Of a stretch of 64,000 bases of DNA, positions 12,044-23,289 are shown piece by piece. The stretch is taken from positions 146,501-210,500 of the forward strand of contig JAUJYZ010001520.1 of assembly GCA_033675265.1 (NCBI GenBank), in the 5' to 3' direction. The notes beneath the pieces are model-generated. The model was not told the origin of the DNA, made no database searches, and saw nothing but the letters and a program-made list of their open reading frames with translations. A program made the translations under genes and the position numbers. Each line of letters opens with the position of its first letter. The first letter of the stretch is position 1. The DNA comes from Actinostola sp. cb2023. Lineage: Eukaryota; Cnidaria; Anthozoa; Actiniaria; Actinostolidae.

Positions 12044-13215
12044 ATGTGCTCTTTCAAGAAGACTCGAGAAGTTTTAGTCGATTGCTACATGACTGATATC
12101 ATTTCAGACGAGGAATTTGTCCTTTTATACGATGCTAGTTATTCCAAAAACCTGGAATTGCCATACGATGATTATGGCAGATTCGATCTTGAAGAAATGG
12201 CCGATTCAGAATGCATAGCAGAGTTTCGAGTAAAAAAGCGTGACTTGCCACTCTTGGCAGATATGTTGCAAATTCCAGATTCATTTGTTTGCGATCAGGG
12301 CTCCGTTAGTGAGGGCATGGAAGGACTTTGTATGCTGCTTCGTAGACTCTCCTACCCTTGCAGATACTCGGACATGATACCTCGATTTGCAAGACCAACC
12401 CCTGTGCTAAGTATGGTCACAAACAAGGCCCTTGACTTCATTTACGATGAACACAGTCACAGAATAATGGATTGGAATCATGACATTTTGGATCCGGCTC
12501 ATCTGCAAACCTATGCTAATGCCGTTTATGCAAAAGGGAGCAGCACTTGATAATTGCTTCGGTTTCATCGATGGAACTGTTAGACCAATCGCGAGACCAG
12601 ACGTCCATCAAAGACTTGTTTACAATGGACACAAAAGGGTACATGCCCTTAAATTTCAGTCTCTGGCCCTACCAAATGGAATTATTGGCAACATGTATGG
12701 GCCTGTTGGTAAGTACTAATATGAGAGGTTTTGATAAAAATGTTTGAAATATCTACAACATGTTAGACCCCTATTAAATTATGCCGTTTTGATTACTTTC
12801 AGAGGGAAAGAAACACGATTCCAGCATGTTGGTCGATTCTGGTTTACTTCCACAGCTACAACAATATGGTTATTCCCCAGCTGGGCAGGCTATGTGTATC
12901 TATGGGGACCCCACATACCCCCTGAGACTCCAACTTCAAGCCCCATTTAGGAATGTGGCCCTCACCCCCCAGATGCAAGCATTCAATACATCTATGAGTT
13001 CTGTAAGGACATGTGTTGAGTGGCTGTTTGGTGACATTGTAAATTTCTTCAAGTTTATCGATTTCAAGAAGAATCTCAAAATTGGATTAAGTAGTGTAGG
13101 GAAAACCTATATCGTCTGTGCTATTTTGCAGAATGCATTAACCTGTCTCTATGGAAATCTTACATCAGAGTACTTTGATCTCCAGCCTCCTACTCTACAG
13201 GAATACTTTGTATGA
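12044..13215 (+). pseudogene. PIF/Harbinger DDE transposase (frameshifted)
   Basis: Resembles HARBI1-type (DDE_Tnp_4) transposases, which cut and paste the element. Exon 1 runs from ATG 12044 to about 12711. The frame breaks near 12537-12541, where one extra base separates ...VYAKG from AALDNCFGFIDGT. A phase-1 intron (GTAAGT at 12712, AG ending at about 12802) joins GPV to EGKKHDSSML. The catalytic acids are visible: Asp in GFIDGT, Asp in KKHDSSML, and Glu in VEWLFG. An N-terminal helical region of about 165 residues precedes the core. The C-terminus ends ...LQEYFV. Apart from the frameshift and the resulting early stop at 12548-12550 the gene looks intact. Confidence 0.85.
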
Positions 13216-13558
13216 AAGCTATAGTTCAGAGTGAGTGGAGATATACTGTAGATACCAGAATATAAACCAAAAATAAATAACATAACTGGTTTAATTAATT
13301 CCATTAATAACATTCCATGCATGCATATTAGCAAGTGAACTACAATCATCAGTTAACATAATTTCAAATACAAATGCTTCACAACTTGATTGCCAACACT
13401 AAAGGCAGATAGCAATAGTTGTACTAAGTAGCATGCATAACGTAAATCTGTACATTCCAACAATGCTCAATAAATTAATAATATATCAGTAAAGTTTTGA
13501 ACTGAAACAAAGACAAATGAATGTTCACTCAGTTGAGTCTGTGTTCTGATTTTACCAG

Positions 13559-14283
13559 TTATTTGTCCACAAGTTTGGCCATTAAAGTCAACATAGCTTG
13601 ACTTTGCTGTTGCATCATATGTATCATTTGAGTTTGCTGTTGTTGCTGTTGTTGCTGTGTGGTCAGAACTTGTCCGTACAGCTGTGACTGTCGTTCTTGC
13701 TCCTGTTGTTTGCATTTTCGCTCTTCTTGCTTGAATGCAAGATCCAGTTTCGCTTTCTCTCGCAGAAAATCAATGGTATCGCGCTTCCACCTCTCCTCGA
13801 CTTCTTTGGTTTTGTTTCAGAATCCTCCTCTGATTTTCTCTTACTTGTTTCTCCCAACTTTTCACAGGCTTTCTTTCTCACCTCCTCTCCATTTACCCTG
13901 TCCTCCTCTACTTTCTTCTTGTTCATCAAATTATCTATATCATGTTGTGCCTCTGCAGCTTCCCATTTTTCCCATATTTCTTCCATTGCGTCGTCAAGCT
14001 CAGAATCTTCAATGTCCACTCCACTCAATTTTATTTCGCTTTGTCTTTTAGCTTTGTATTTGCCGAGCAAGAGGTTGAAGTGCTCTCTCGTGGACCTCTT
14101 AGTTACGCGAAACTTGTGGACTTTACTTGAGTTTAGTCTATCTGTAATTTCTTGCCAAACTTTTCCCCTCTCTACAGTTCTTGGCTTGAATCTAAAAGGT
14201 TCGCTAACCAGAACTTCTCGTGCGAGCAAAATGTTGTGGTTTTCAGACCAATCCATTACGACAGACTGAGATCTAGAGAGCAA
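13559..14283 (-). pseudogene. Harbinger second protein, Myb/SANT-like (frameshifted)
   Basis: The N-terminal part has the tryptophan-spaced SANT/Myb-like fold of Harbinger partner proteins: DWSENHNILLAREVL, then GKVWQEITDRLN and STREHFNLLLGKYKAK. These proteins bind the element's DNA and help the transposase enter the nucleus. A Lys/Glu-rich region follows (KPKKS). Near 13800 the frame slips by one base. The other frame continues EERWKRDTIDFLREKAKLD, then a Gln-rich coiled segment with seven consecutive Gln, and stops at 13559-13561. In the unshifted frame the protein ends early, at 13663. Assignment to Harbinger rests on the termini and the neighbouring transposase as well as the sequence. 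Confidence 0.75.
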
Positions 14284-14779
14284 TATTAGAAGGAATTAAA
14301 AAAACAATTATAACCACTTTAGACATTTAGCTATAATCTCTATTTTTAAGAAGAAAAGGCTTTGAGAAAAACGAGTTAAAGCCTAAGAATTGGAACATAT
14401 GAATCACTGTTACTTCATAGAAGCGACAAACTTACCCGTTCCTTGAAGAGAAAGTCATGTAGTCTTGAGTTTTTCGATTTTTTAACGCTCTAAACGAAGT
14501 GAAAAGAAATATTATTAAATAAACTGCTTAACTGATAGTTAACTAATGTAAAATGCTGACATTTTAGTACAAAAACCTATTTTTCGAAGAACAACAAGCA
14601 AATTAAAACTCACGTTTTCGAGAGAACGCCACTTCGTGTACTTTCACCGCCGCGACTGTTAGTCGACGTGGTGTGGACGGCAAGGAAATATGCAAATTAG
14701 TACCAAACCTCGCTATCTCACTTCCGGTTGCCGTCCTAGAAGCCGCCGTCCAGTGAATCTTAAGGTCCCTAATTACCGA

Positions 14780-15190
14780 GAACGGAGGCAATAAGCCATA
14801 TATACATCCGCAATAAGCCATATACATCATAGCCATATATGGGCTTATCGCCGACGTTCGAGGTAATTAACTGTCCAGGCTGTCTTATTAAATGATTGAC
14901 AAGGTTTTAAAATAATCCCAATGGACGCAGTCACTGTGATTATTCAGTGTTCCAAACTTCCCATGAGCCGCGGCAAATGTCAAACAATTACCTTTCAATT
15001 CTGTATAACTAGAATGATAATTAGGTTCGCCGAAAGAGTCAAAAGGATGTTTTTGTATCGAAACTTCCATCGGTAAGCACAGTAGTCTTGTGTGTTAAGG
15101 AGGGTTTATGTAATTGGTGGAAGAGCCGGGGTTCGATTCTCGATTCGACTTATCAAAATATTTTTTTCTTCAAAATTCGCCAGGTCTAAA
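14780..15190. other. gene-free stretch
   Basis: Contains short inverted copies of AAGCCATATA (14795-14850). Around 15128 there is a GGTTCGATTC motif like a Pol III B box, without a convincing tRNA around it. Confidence 0.4.
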
Positions 15191-15195
15191 ATTTA

Positions 15196-15385
15196 ATATC
15201 TGTATATTGCCCTGGAACGAGGGCAATATCTGTATATTGCCCTGGAACGAGGGCAATATATGTATATTGCCCTGGAACGAGGGCAATATCTGTATATTGC
15301 CCTGGAACGAGGGCAATATCTGTATATTGCCCTGGAATGAGGACAATATCTGTATATTTCCCTGGAATGAGGGCAATATCTATCT
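15196..15385. repeat. 30-bp minisatellite, about six to seven copies
   Basis: The unit reads TATTGCCCTGGAACGAGGGC plus AATATCTGTA. Each unit holds a small hairpin TTGCCCT/AGGGCAA. Variants accumulate toward the right end (GGAATGA, GGACAAT). A hairpin TCTCTGATCA/TGATCAGAGA follows at 15382-15412. Confidence 0.9.
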
Positions 15386-15419
15386 CTGATCAATCATGTA
15401 ACTGATCAGAGATATATAC

Positions 15420-15990
15420 AGTCACTGTACAGTGGTTGTTCTCAGGCCCGTTTTCATAATGGCTGACGCTACTTCCGCTTGCGTTGCTTCAAGTATTATT
15501 GTATTCGTCCCCTGAGGCAGAGTAAAAGACTGTGATTCCTTGCCACGAAAAAAATGCGCTTATTCAAACTATTTATATGTCGTTATTTCCATTTGTGGCA
15601 ACATTAATACTTAACTAACTGCTTATTTCCTTATTTTTACCATTCTCCAGCAAAAAGGATTTAATACATGAACAGCTTGGAATACCATAGAAAGTTTCAT
15701 CGATTTTCATCAGAAATCAGGACATTTAAAAGGTAGGTACTTCAAGTATAAACACATTTACAGAACTCCTTCCATATAGCAACCAAATTTGACCACCTTA
15801 TAGCCTTGAAACTGCTTTATTTTTAATTCACTGTCTTCTGATGTCGGATACCATTGTGTATATATTTCCCTATCAGACTGAGATAGATACTGGTAATTTT
15901 GTTGATAATTATACCTCTTGCGAATATTTAAAAAATATCGAAGCTTTTAGTGATATATATAAATATATATATAATTCAGGTGAAGTTCAT
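15420..15990. other. gene-free stretch 3' of the Penelope-like fragment
   Basis: No coding signal seen. It may include the 3' untranslated part of the retroelement that ends at 15996. Confidence 0.4.
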
Positions 15991-15995
15991 GATGT

Positions 15996-16659
15996 CTAAT
16001 TATACTTGAGAATGTACTTTCGTTGATGTCTACATGTTGATACAAGTTCGTTGCGTTTATTTAAGGTTGCTTTATGTGGCTCAGTTATTATTAAGTGTTT
16101 TTCTGCGTTACATAAATTACATCGCTTCGTTAGGTACGTTTGTATAGGCCTTTGCCTTGGCGAGGATTCTCCACTTGAGTTTGTATTCTTCTTGTATTCC
16201 CTTTAGTTTCCACAGATATTTACTCAGTTCAGTATCATTTTTCCTTTTCTCGTGTTTGAACGACATCTGGTGGTTTCTCCATCTGGTCTTAAACTCGGTC
16301 GCTGTCAGTCCTACGTATGTCTCTGTCGTGTCTTTGGTTTTGATCGTGGCTTGGTAAATGATTGCTTTCGTCAAGCATTCTCCTTCTAATGGGCACTCGT
16401 CTTTCTTTCTGCAGTTGCACGTGTTTTTAGTTTCGTCGTGTTGAGGCTGTGCGTCTTTCTTCAGGGTGGCTTTGTTATGTCCGTCTATTATCTGTTTTAC
16501 GCTAGGCATACAACTGTAACTTATTTTTAGTGTGTTTCGATTAAATATCTTCTTTAATTTGTGACCAGCCGGGAAACATCTGTCGATCAAGTTGATGAAT
16601 TCTTTGCCGATGTTACTTTCAACATGGGCCCCCCCACTTTTAGCCAAAAAGGTTGTCAC
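15996..16659 (-). pseudogene. Penelope-like retroelement, C-terminal GIY-YIG endonuclease fragment
   Basis: The reading frame ends with features of the Penelope-like RT-endonuclease: a Cys-rich linker (NTCNCRKKDECPLEGECLTK), the GIY-YIG-like stretch (IIYQATIKT...ETYVGLTATEFKTRWRNH), then FKHEKRKNDTELSKYLWKLK. The first frame stops at 16117. A one-base shift near 16130 restores the expected tail (KRCNLCNAEKHLIIT, then NKRNELVSTCRHQRKYIL), ending at a stop at 15996-15998. The reverse transcriptase core is absent, so the copy is truncated at its 5' side, where a poly-C run lies (16700-16720). It is not autonomous. Confidence 0.85.
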
Positions 16660-17009
16660 AATACGTTGTTGTCTGATGTATATGCTAGTCTACTAATATC
16701 CCCCCCCCCCCCCCCCCCCACTTTCAAGGGTGTTCCGGTGTACGTCCCTGTTAATTGTCTCCTTTTCATAATAAATCACGGTCGTTGAAAATGACAACAG
16801 AAAGTGTTATTTTTCAAGTACTTATGTCATGAATTATCTTCTCTGAGTTAATCTCTCAAGTTTTGCATGTAACGTGACGATGTGACGTCTAGGCCGACTG
16901 CGTCTGCGCGAGCAAGTCCATTTAAGGCAGTGTTACAAAACTAAAGCCGACTGCGAAGGAGACTATTGGACTATGTTTAATAGTAGACAATCATTGTCGG
17001 GTTCAACTG

Positions 17010-17234
17010 AATCATAGAACATAGAAGCTAAGACCGCAAGGGATACCTGGGAAAGCGGTAAATGAGTCAAATAACGTCACTTATTCGTAATTTATTTCCC
17101 GAATATGTGTAGAATTTTGCTTGGAGATATCATTTCCTATAAACACCAAAATTTTTCTCTGGCTACATAAAACTTAGCTGTTTTACCGCTTACCCATACA
17201 TCCTAGCGGTCTCAGCTTCAATGTTCTATGATTT
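17010..17234. mobile_element. hairpin MITE, family A copy 2
   Basis: Same termini as 483-652: ATCATAGAACATAGAAGC at the left and the inverse at the right. Its interior inverted segments differ (GGTAAATGAG... and ...TTTACCGCTT). Confidence 0.7.
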
Positions 17235-17725
17235 TAGTCCATGACATGTTTCGCAATGCTTTCGCTGCAGGAAACGCTACAACAAGACGATCGTGGATTT
17301 CTACTTTTCGCCTGCCTCGTACCCAGTCTCCCTTCCCTTGCTCCTAATCCCTTCCCATGGTGCTTTGCTCCCCAGTTCTTTTCGCTTTCTCGTCTCCCTC
17401 CCCCTTCCCTTCCCCTTCCCTTCCGAAGAAGCGACTGGGTTCGAGGCAGACTTTTCGCAACGATTGCGGAAAGTACGTTGAAGCGATTTGTCGAAGCGTT
17501 GCCCAGTGTGCCACTTCTCGTGTGCAACTAACGATTAGGTGAAGTGTCACGCAACACAGACTGTGTAACGCTCGCTGTTAGCCGTTGCGAGACACTTTAA
17601 TTTGCACGAAAACGTCGCCTAGTGTTCCTTCGATGTTCTTGATGAATCAAAGCACGAAAAACTCGCCTGAAAAAATGAAACTGACACAAAAAGCCAACAG
17701 AACTAATAGGGCGACTTGCACTAAG
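17235..17725. other. pyrimidine-rich stretch without gene
   Basis: CT-rich sequence (CCCTTCCCTTCC around 17400) gives long open frames on both strands with no domain. GTTGCGAAACATGTC- and CGTTGC-like repeats suggest a decayed element. Confidence 0.35.
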
Positions 17726-17726
17726 A

Positions 17727-18073
17727 GGTCACGTGACCCCAACCCCCTTAAATCGAATAGCAGTTTCAAAATGAACTCCAGAAATGAAAAGAACAGCTCG
17801 AAATTAGTAAAAGGGCGAAGTTTCAGCTCATAATGTCTGACTAAAAAAGTAGATCGTTTTCTAAGATTTTGTTTGGAAAAATGCATTGGATGGCACAGCT
17901 CTGTCATCCAATGCATTTTCCAAACAAAATCTTTAAAAACGATCTACTTTTTTAGTCAGACATCATGAGCTGAAACTTCGCCCTTTTACTAATTTCAAGC
18001 TGTTCTTTTCATTTCTGGAGTTCATTTTGACACTGCTGTTCGACTTAAGGGTGCCGGTTGGGGTCACGTAACC
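17727..18073. repeat. 347-bp palindrome
   Basis: The arms of about 165 bp start GGTCACGTGACCCCAACC and meet near 17900. They contain TGAACTCCAGAAATGAAAAG and CTACTTTTTTAGTCAGAC in inverted copies. There are a few mismatches and no gene. Confidence 0.85.
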
Positions 18074-18199
18074 TACACGTGATGTCGCTATCATACGATT
18101 GACACTTTGATGAAGAAATTTATTGCCATTATTCAATCTAAAAAGTACGCATCTCCAAGAACTTCTAGTTCATTTTTTTTTTTTTTTCATTATACGATT

Positions 18200-18290
18200 G
18201 TTATATGATCTAACCTGAGTATTCGGCCTTCAAAAAGAAAAGGGAAGGGGGAGAGGCCGAAAAAGCCTGATACTCAGGTTATATATGATC
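18200..18290. repeat. short hairpin element
   Basis: TATATGATCTAACCTGAGTA and its inverse enclose GGCCTTC...GAGGCCG with a purine-rich loop. Confidence 0.6.
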
Positions 18291-18474
18291 ATGAGCTAGT
18301 GTCGCCGTCGGCCATATTAAAAGAAAAATTGCCAGTACATTTAATTTCAATTTGCTAGGAAATCTGAAAGAACTCAATTTCCTCTGTAGACTAAAAAAAT
18401 GAAATTGCATCCGTTTGGTAATTTTGAAACCATGTTTACTGACGGGTTCCTGAATGGCCGATGGACCTTTTCGT

Positions 18475-18776
18475 AGTTTCCCAGAATGCTTCATGATTCT
18501 GCGCGCGCAAGCGAGGTCAGGGAGAAAAATATTTAGAATTGATCGTGTATTGAGGAAAATATGACTGCTGTATCTAATCAAGAACAGGAAAAAACTGTTT
18601 TCTTTGCTTGAGAATTTGCATCCATCTTTGTAATTCTTCTTACGCACTTTTAACTTAAAAGTCTAAGTTTTCTACTGAATTTCTTCATTCTCTCTTAATA
18701 TTTTCGATCTATTTTGTACCCTGACCTCGCTTGCGCGCGCAGAATCATGAAGCATTCTGGGAAACTACGAAAAGGT
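18475..18776. mobile_element. 300-bp inverted-repeat element
   Basis: The termini share CTTTTCGTAGTTTCCCAGAA and ATTCTGCGCGCGCAAGCGAG in inverse orientation. The interior is unique and non-coding. Confidence 0.7.
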
Positions 18777-18883
18777 GCAATCTAACCCAGGATTAAATCT
18801 TAAGAAAACCATTCATTTTAAGACTAATCGGGTTTTTAGGAACCAGGCCCTCAGCAACCTCGTCCCCAGGGCCCTCAGCTGAC

Positions 18884-19072
18884 AAGATCGATGGCGGCTT
18901 GTGCATTGTACCACAATCCTTTGCGCGCCAAAACAATACAAACATCGCAACAGAGAGTTTAGAGAGCATCAAAATTTATCTGTATGAAGCTGTAGGTTGC
19001 TTTATTTATGTAAAAGTAGTACTGATTTAGGTTCGCAAAGGATTACTGGGTAAAATGTACAGCCGCCATCTA
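18884..19072. mobile_element. 190-bp imperfect inverted repeat
   Basis: GATGGCGGCTTGTGCATTGTA at the left pairs imperfectly with TGTACAGCCGCCATCT at the right; AATCCTTTGCG and CGCAAAGGATT also pair. Confidence 0.55.
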
Positions 19073-19227
19073 GTTCGGCACTGTAGATTGAGAATTTTTA
19101 GTTGATTTGAGAAAAGAAAAAGAATAAGATTAAAAATTGTCAAACTTGTTTCGATTTGTTTCTTTAATTAGTCGGGCTTCCTGTGGAAGACCCGACTCTA
19201 AAAATGAGAATCGTTCTTTGTCGTCGT

Positions 19228-20117
19228 CAATCTCGTCCCCAGAGCCTGCGTTACTTTCGGCCAGCGACGAGAACGTAGGCTCTGGCATAATCCATTTTTT
19301 GGGAACAGGATTTCTTGTTCTTCCGGTTTTAGAGCGCATGCGCAAGTTAGCTGGGCAGTTTGTTGTCGATTCAAATTGTCGATTCAGGTTTCAGTGGAAT
19401 CCTTCGAAAGGTTTCATTAGGGAATAGAGTACGCTTTAAAAGCACTTGGTAAAGAAGATACAACAGTGAAAGAAGCGCAGTATCTGAAGTCTTTATTAAA
19501 AGCAGTGGTTTTACAGCAGAAGGATACGCGAACAGTTCTTCCTACGGGTTTATATTTACTCGTGTCTACTTTACATATCAGTTAATTATTTGAATCTATC
19601 ATCTTCATCTTCTCTAGTTATTGTTGTCTCTCCTTCAAATGTATTTCTTTTGAATCTTTCGCCTTCGTAAGCACCTCGATTGGCACCGCCTTTCAGTTGC
19701 TAGCCTCAGTAAAGAATATTAGATTTACGATCGACATATGTTCTTTGAATAACCATCGTGTAAATTTTGAGCTTCGTTTGAAAACTTTCCAAGACACTTC
19801 GAGATACATATAAGCTTAGATAAACTGGATTTTTCTCTGTGCTTAGATATTTTAATATTGCAGATCGAGGCGACATGTTGAAAATAACATGTCAATAAAA
19901 CCGTTGAAAAATGTTAATTTTTGTTTTGAACGGAAGTTGGGACACCGGGTTGTTTTGACAACTCAATTTTCATTGGATATATTTCATTTCCGGAATCTTG
20001 CGCGTGCGTAGTTTCTAAAATGGAATAGCCAATCAAATTGTCTCAAAAATGGATTATGCCAGAGCCTACGTTCTTCGCCGCTGGCCGAAAGTAACGCAGG
20101 CTCTGGGGACGAGATTG
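19228..20117. mobile_element. Mutator-like non-autonomous element, copy 1 (890 bp)
   Basis: The termini CAATCTCGTCCCCAGAGCC and exact inverse begin inverted repeats of about 70 bp (CTGCGTTACTTTCGGCCAGC...GTAGGCTCTGGCATAATCC). The 9-bp flank TGTCGTCGT is repeated at 19219-19227 and 20118-20126. Long terminal repeats plus 9-10 bp target duplications are typical of Mutator-like elements. The interior is non-coding and runs opposite to copies 2 (32592-33478) and 3 (62603-63486). Confidence 0.85.
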
Positions 20118-20435
20118 TGTCGTCGTTGACCTCAAATCCAGCGCATGCGCCCTGTGCCGGCCGCTAAGATAATCACCGAAGGCTCAAACCACATGGCTTA
20201 TCAAGACGGATCAAGATGAGACATCGCACATCGTCCTCTTTCTTCACAAACCTTGTCGAAGGAAGGTTATGTCGTCTTGTGATCGTGAGAAAAAAACATT
20301 TGAACGAAATATGCCCTAATACGCTCATCTCACATACAAACTCACACACCGTTAGCGGTAGACGTGGAGCGTTTTCGGACCAGGTCGTTCCGCGGATTCA
20401 ATTCAAATGCTAGTAAAATACGGTTAGATTTTGTT

Positions 20436-20990
20436 TGTATGGAATTTCATGTATTCAGTAGAAGACATGGTAAATACTCTTGATGATTGTGATGTTCTAG
20501 AGAAAGTGATGGATCTAAGCAATGTACACAAGTATAATGATGCATGTTAAGGTGACAATAAATGTACAACAATTCAGATCGCGTTATGCAAAGTATGGCC
20601 ATTATAATTATACTCGTGTTGTGTGTGAATGTCATGGCTCTAGTTATTTTTGTAGAAGCGATCGTTTATCTCGTCACGTCCTGTGTATTGAATTTCATGT
20701 ATTCAGTAGAACTGACATGGTAAATACTCTTGATGATTGTGATATTCTAGTAAAAGCTATTCTTGTGCTGGGAGATTTGATTATTGTACATATACAATAC
20801 TTTATGATCATTCTAAACCATAGTTAGTTTAGGGAGGGGGGGTAGTTTTCGTAAGTTAGTAAGGTTTGAACATTTTTTATCATTTGTATATAATTATTTC
20901 TAGTGTTGTGTAATGCGCATTTGATCATATTCAAATGTTAAAATGCGCAATATAAGCAATAAACATTATTATTATTATTATAGTGCGTTA
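20436..20990 (+). repeat. partial tandem duplication ending in a retroposon tail
   Basis: A segment of about 75 bp (GAATTTCATGTATTCAGTAGA... to GATTGTGAT.TTCTAG) is present at 20440-20500 and again at 20688-20751. Downstream, 20900-20985 holds the tail ATGCGCAATATAAGCAATAA plus TTA repeats, also seen inverted at 6901. Confidence 0.6.
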
Positions 20991-21163
20991 ATGAATTACC
21001 TTGCCTACGTGTTTGATGCATTAGTCTAGGGCGCGCGGGCTCTTGCTCGAGCTTTATTGCCATTGACAATATTTCATTGACAATGGATATATGGTCGAGA
21101 GCAAATCAGATTCAGTCGAGATTACCGATCGCAGCAACCACTGCTTGCTCCAAGAAGCCCGAC

Positions 21164-21878
21164 TTAAAGGGGCAGTGTCAACCCATATGACCGCGTAAGC
21201 CTGGGTACGAAGAAGCGAGAAATAATAAAAGTCCACCGTGGACTTTTATTATTTTCGATGTTTTGAATCCGTTTCCATCGACCTAAATCATGTTTGTTCA
21301 AGCGTCTAATGGATCACTAGTAATAATTCAAAGCATGTTCTTCATTTTCAACAATTCCTAGTGGGGATTATTTCATCTTAGAACTGACTTTGAAGCCGTT
21401 GAAAAAAGTGTCGAACAGCCGTTGAGAGGCAGGCCGCCATCATCCTCTAGTGAAGAAAACCGAATTGTAAACCGGCAATTATGGTCAATTGCGAAGGAAT
21501 CTTGATCATCAATCGTAGGTGCAGTACTGTTCATGACTTTTGAAGAGAAAAACTCACGTAGAACTACTTGTAAACTCGGTGAGCTTCCCACCATCTATTT
21601 ATGTGTTGGGCTTCCTGTGTTTTATTTGATCGGCCGTTGGAAAATGATATCGCCGTGAATTCACATCTAGAATTCAGTCCTTTTGATATATTGAAGTTCT
21701 AAAATTGCTTTCTAAATAAAGATTAGTATCTACATGAGTCCTGTAGGTCATTTATTTAGCGATTAGAACGGTTTTAGGGGGGTTTTGTAACTCACTACCG
21801 GGCAAGGTAGGCTTCTCAACCGAGTGTTATTGTTTTGATTTTCATGCGCATGCGTGAGGCTTGACACTGCCCCTTTAA
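21164..21878. mobile_element. TTAA-type non-autonomous element, copy 1 (715 bp)
   Basis: The termini are TTAAAGGGGCAGTGTCAA and TTGACACTGCCCCTTTAA, so the element begins and ends at TTAA. This suggests a piggyBac- or Kolobok-type insertion with a TTAA target. An internal hairpin AAAGTCCACCGTGGACTTTT lies at 21227-21250. The interior is non-coding. Copy 2 lies at 60782-61494 in the same orientation. Confidence 0.85.
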
Positions 21879-22021
21879 CGCTACTAGAGCGTCTAGTTTT
21901 AGTATACTTCATCATTTGGTAAAGTTCGATGGTTTATCTTCATCACGTAAATATTGCATATAGCGGGAATGTTCGCTCAAACGGCCGGCAGAAATCCCAT
22001 GTTGAATAACATTCATTAGTT

Positions 22022-22433
22022 CATTCATCCATTCATCCATCCATTCATCCATTCATCCATTCATCCATTCATCCATCCATTCATCCATCCATTCATCCAT
22101 TCATCCATCCATCCATCCATCCATCCATCCATCCATCCATCCATCCATCCATCCATCCATCCATCCATCCATCCATCCATCCATCCATCCATCCATCCAT
22201 CCATCCATCCATTCATCCATCCATTCATCCATTCATCCATTCATCCATTCATCCATTCATCCATCCATCCATCCATCCATCCATCCATCCATCCATCCAT
22301 CCATCCATCCATCCATCCATCCATTCATCCATCTATTCATTCATCTATCTATCCATCCATCCATCCATCCATCCATCCATCCATCCATCCATCCATCCAT
22401 CCATCCATCCATCCATCCATCCATCCATCCATT
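22022..22433. repeat. (TCCA)n/(TTCA)n array
   Basis: About 410 bp of TCCA units with TTCA variants. It is the complement of the GGAT/GAAT type at 4115. Confidence 0.95.
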
Positions 22434-22439
22434 GTTATT

Positions 22440-23285
22440 GTCTTCTTATCTTTCAGATTGGTTTTCCATTTTATAGATCATACACTATGTCCACGTCTGT
22501 CTTCTAGTCTTTATTGCTTTCCAATATCTATTTACATTGCTATTTATTCATTCAAATTGATCGTTTTTTGTTACGAGCAGTCAGATGGCGCAATTCCTTT
22601 TGCCCTCTTCATACTAAAACAACATATAATTAATACACTGCCTTGATTACACACTTTGCCTCGTACTCTCCGTTAATACGCCGACCATTTCTCATCATTC
22701 CATTATCGCGAGACGAGTGGGATGTCATCCAGGAAGACATGTCAAGATAGTGCCACGCGTCAATATAACTGGGATTCATTTCCTTTGCGATCGAGTCCAT
22801 CTAAATTGCTTTCGACACTGAAACCACTCAAAAATACATTAACTGAAGATTCGCTAGTTCATTAATTTGTACGCCGGGCTCTATCTTGTAATTTGTGTTT
22901 ACGTTCAGTCTTTGTCGGGGCGAGTTTAACATCGACTTTGTTTACTCGTCAGTGCCATCTGTTGCGAGAATTTTGCACGGCTCTTTCAGAAAAAGAAATT
23001 GTGTTTTACAAAGGATACGGACGCCATGCAGGGTCGAACAAAGAGAAAACAGTGAGATGATGGTGTCTGGTTTTTCGCAAAAAGAAATTGTGTCAGTTTA
23101 GCAACGATACGGATCACCAGAATTGAACAAGTGAGAAGTGTTGTTGTTTTGGAGGTAACTGATAGCAATGCTATAAGAAGCGTTAGCGACATGTCTTGAC
23201 ATTTTCATACCAATCATTCAGATTCATTTGATTCAGTGAGAAGTGTTCATTCATTGTTGTGGAGGTAACTCATAGCAATGCATTA
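22440..23285. other. gene-free stretch
   Basis: A short direct repeat (AAAAAGAAATTGTGT at 22990 and 23080; GTGAGAAGTGTT at 23130 and 23238) is the only structure seen. Confidence 0.4.
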
Positions 23286-23289
23286 TTAA

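Larger units (their letters stand above)
11882..14770. mobile_element. PIF/Harbinger DNA transposon, both genes frameshifted
   Basis: The element is bounded by the inverted termini AGGGACCTTAAGAT and the imperfect inverse ATCTTAAGGTCCCT; subterminal CCGTCCAGTG and CACTGGACGG also match. The trinucleotide AAT flanks it on both sides (11879-11881 and 14771-14773), consistent with the family's 3-bp target duplication. Inside are a DDE transposase on + and a Myb/SANT-like partner on -, the classic convergent two-gene arrangement. Both genes carry one frameshift, so the copy is probably dead but young. Confidence 0.88.

Noticed and set aside
15085..15150. possible tRNA gene around GGTTCGATTC
   Set aside because: The B-box-like motif has no proper T-arm pairing and no matching acceptor stem.
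17234..17550. overlapping 60-97 residue frames on both strands
   Set aside because: Low-complexity CT-rich sequence; no domain and no splice context.
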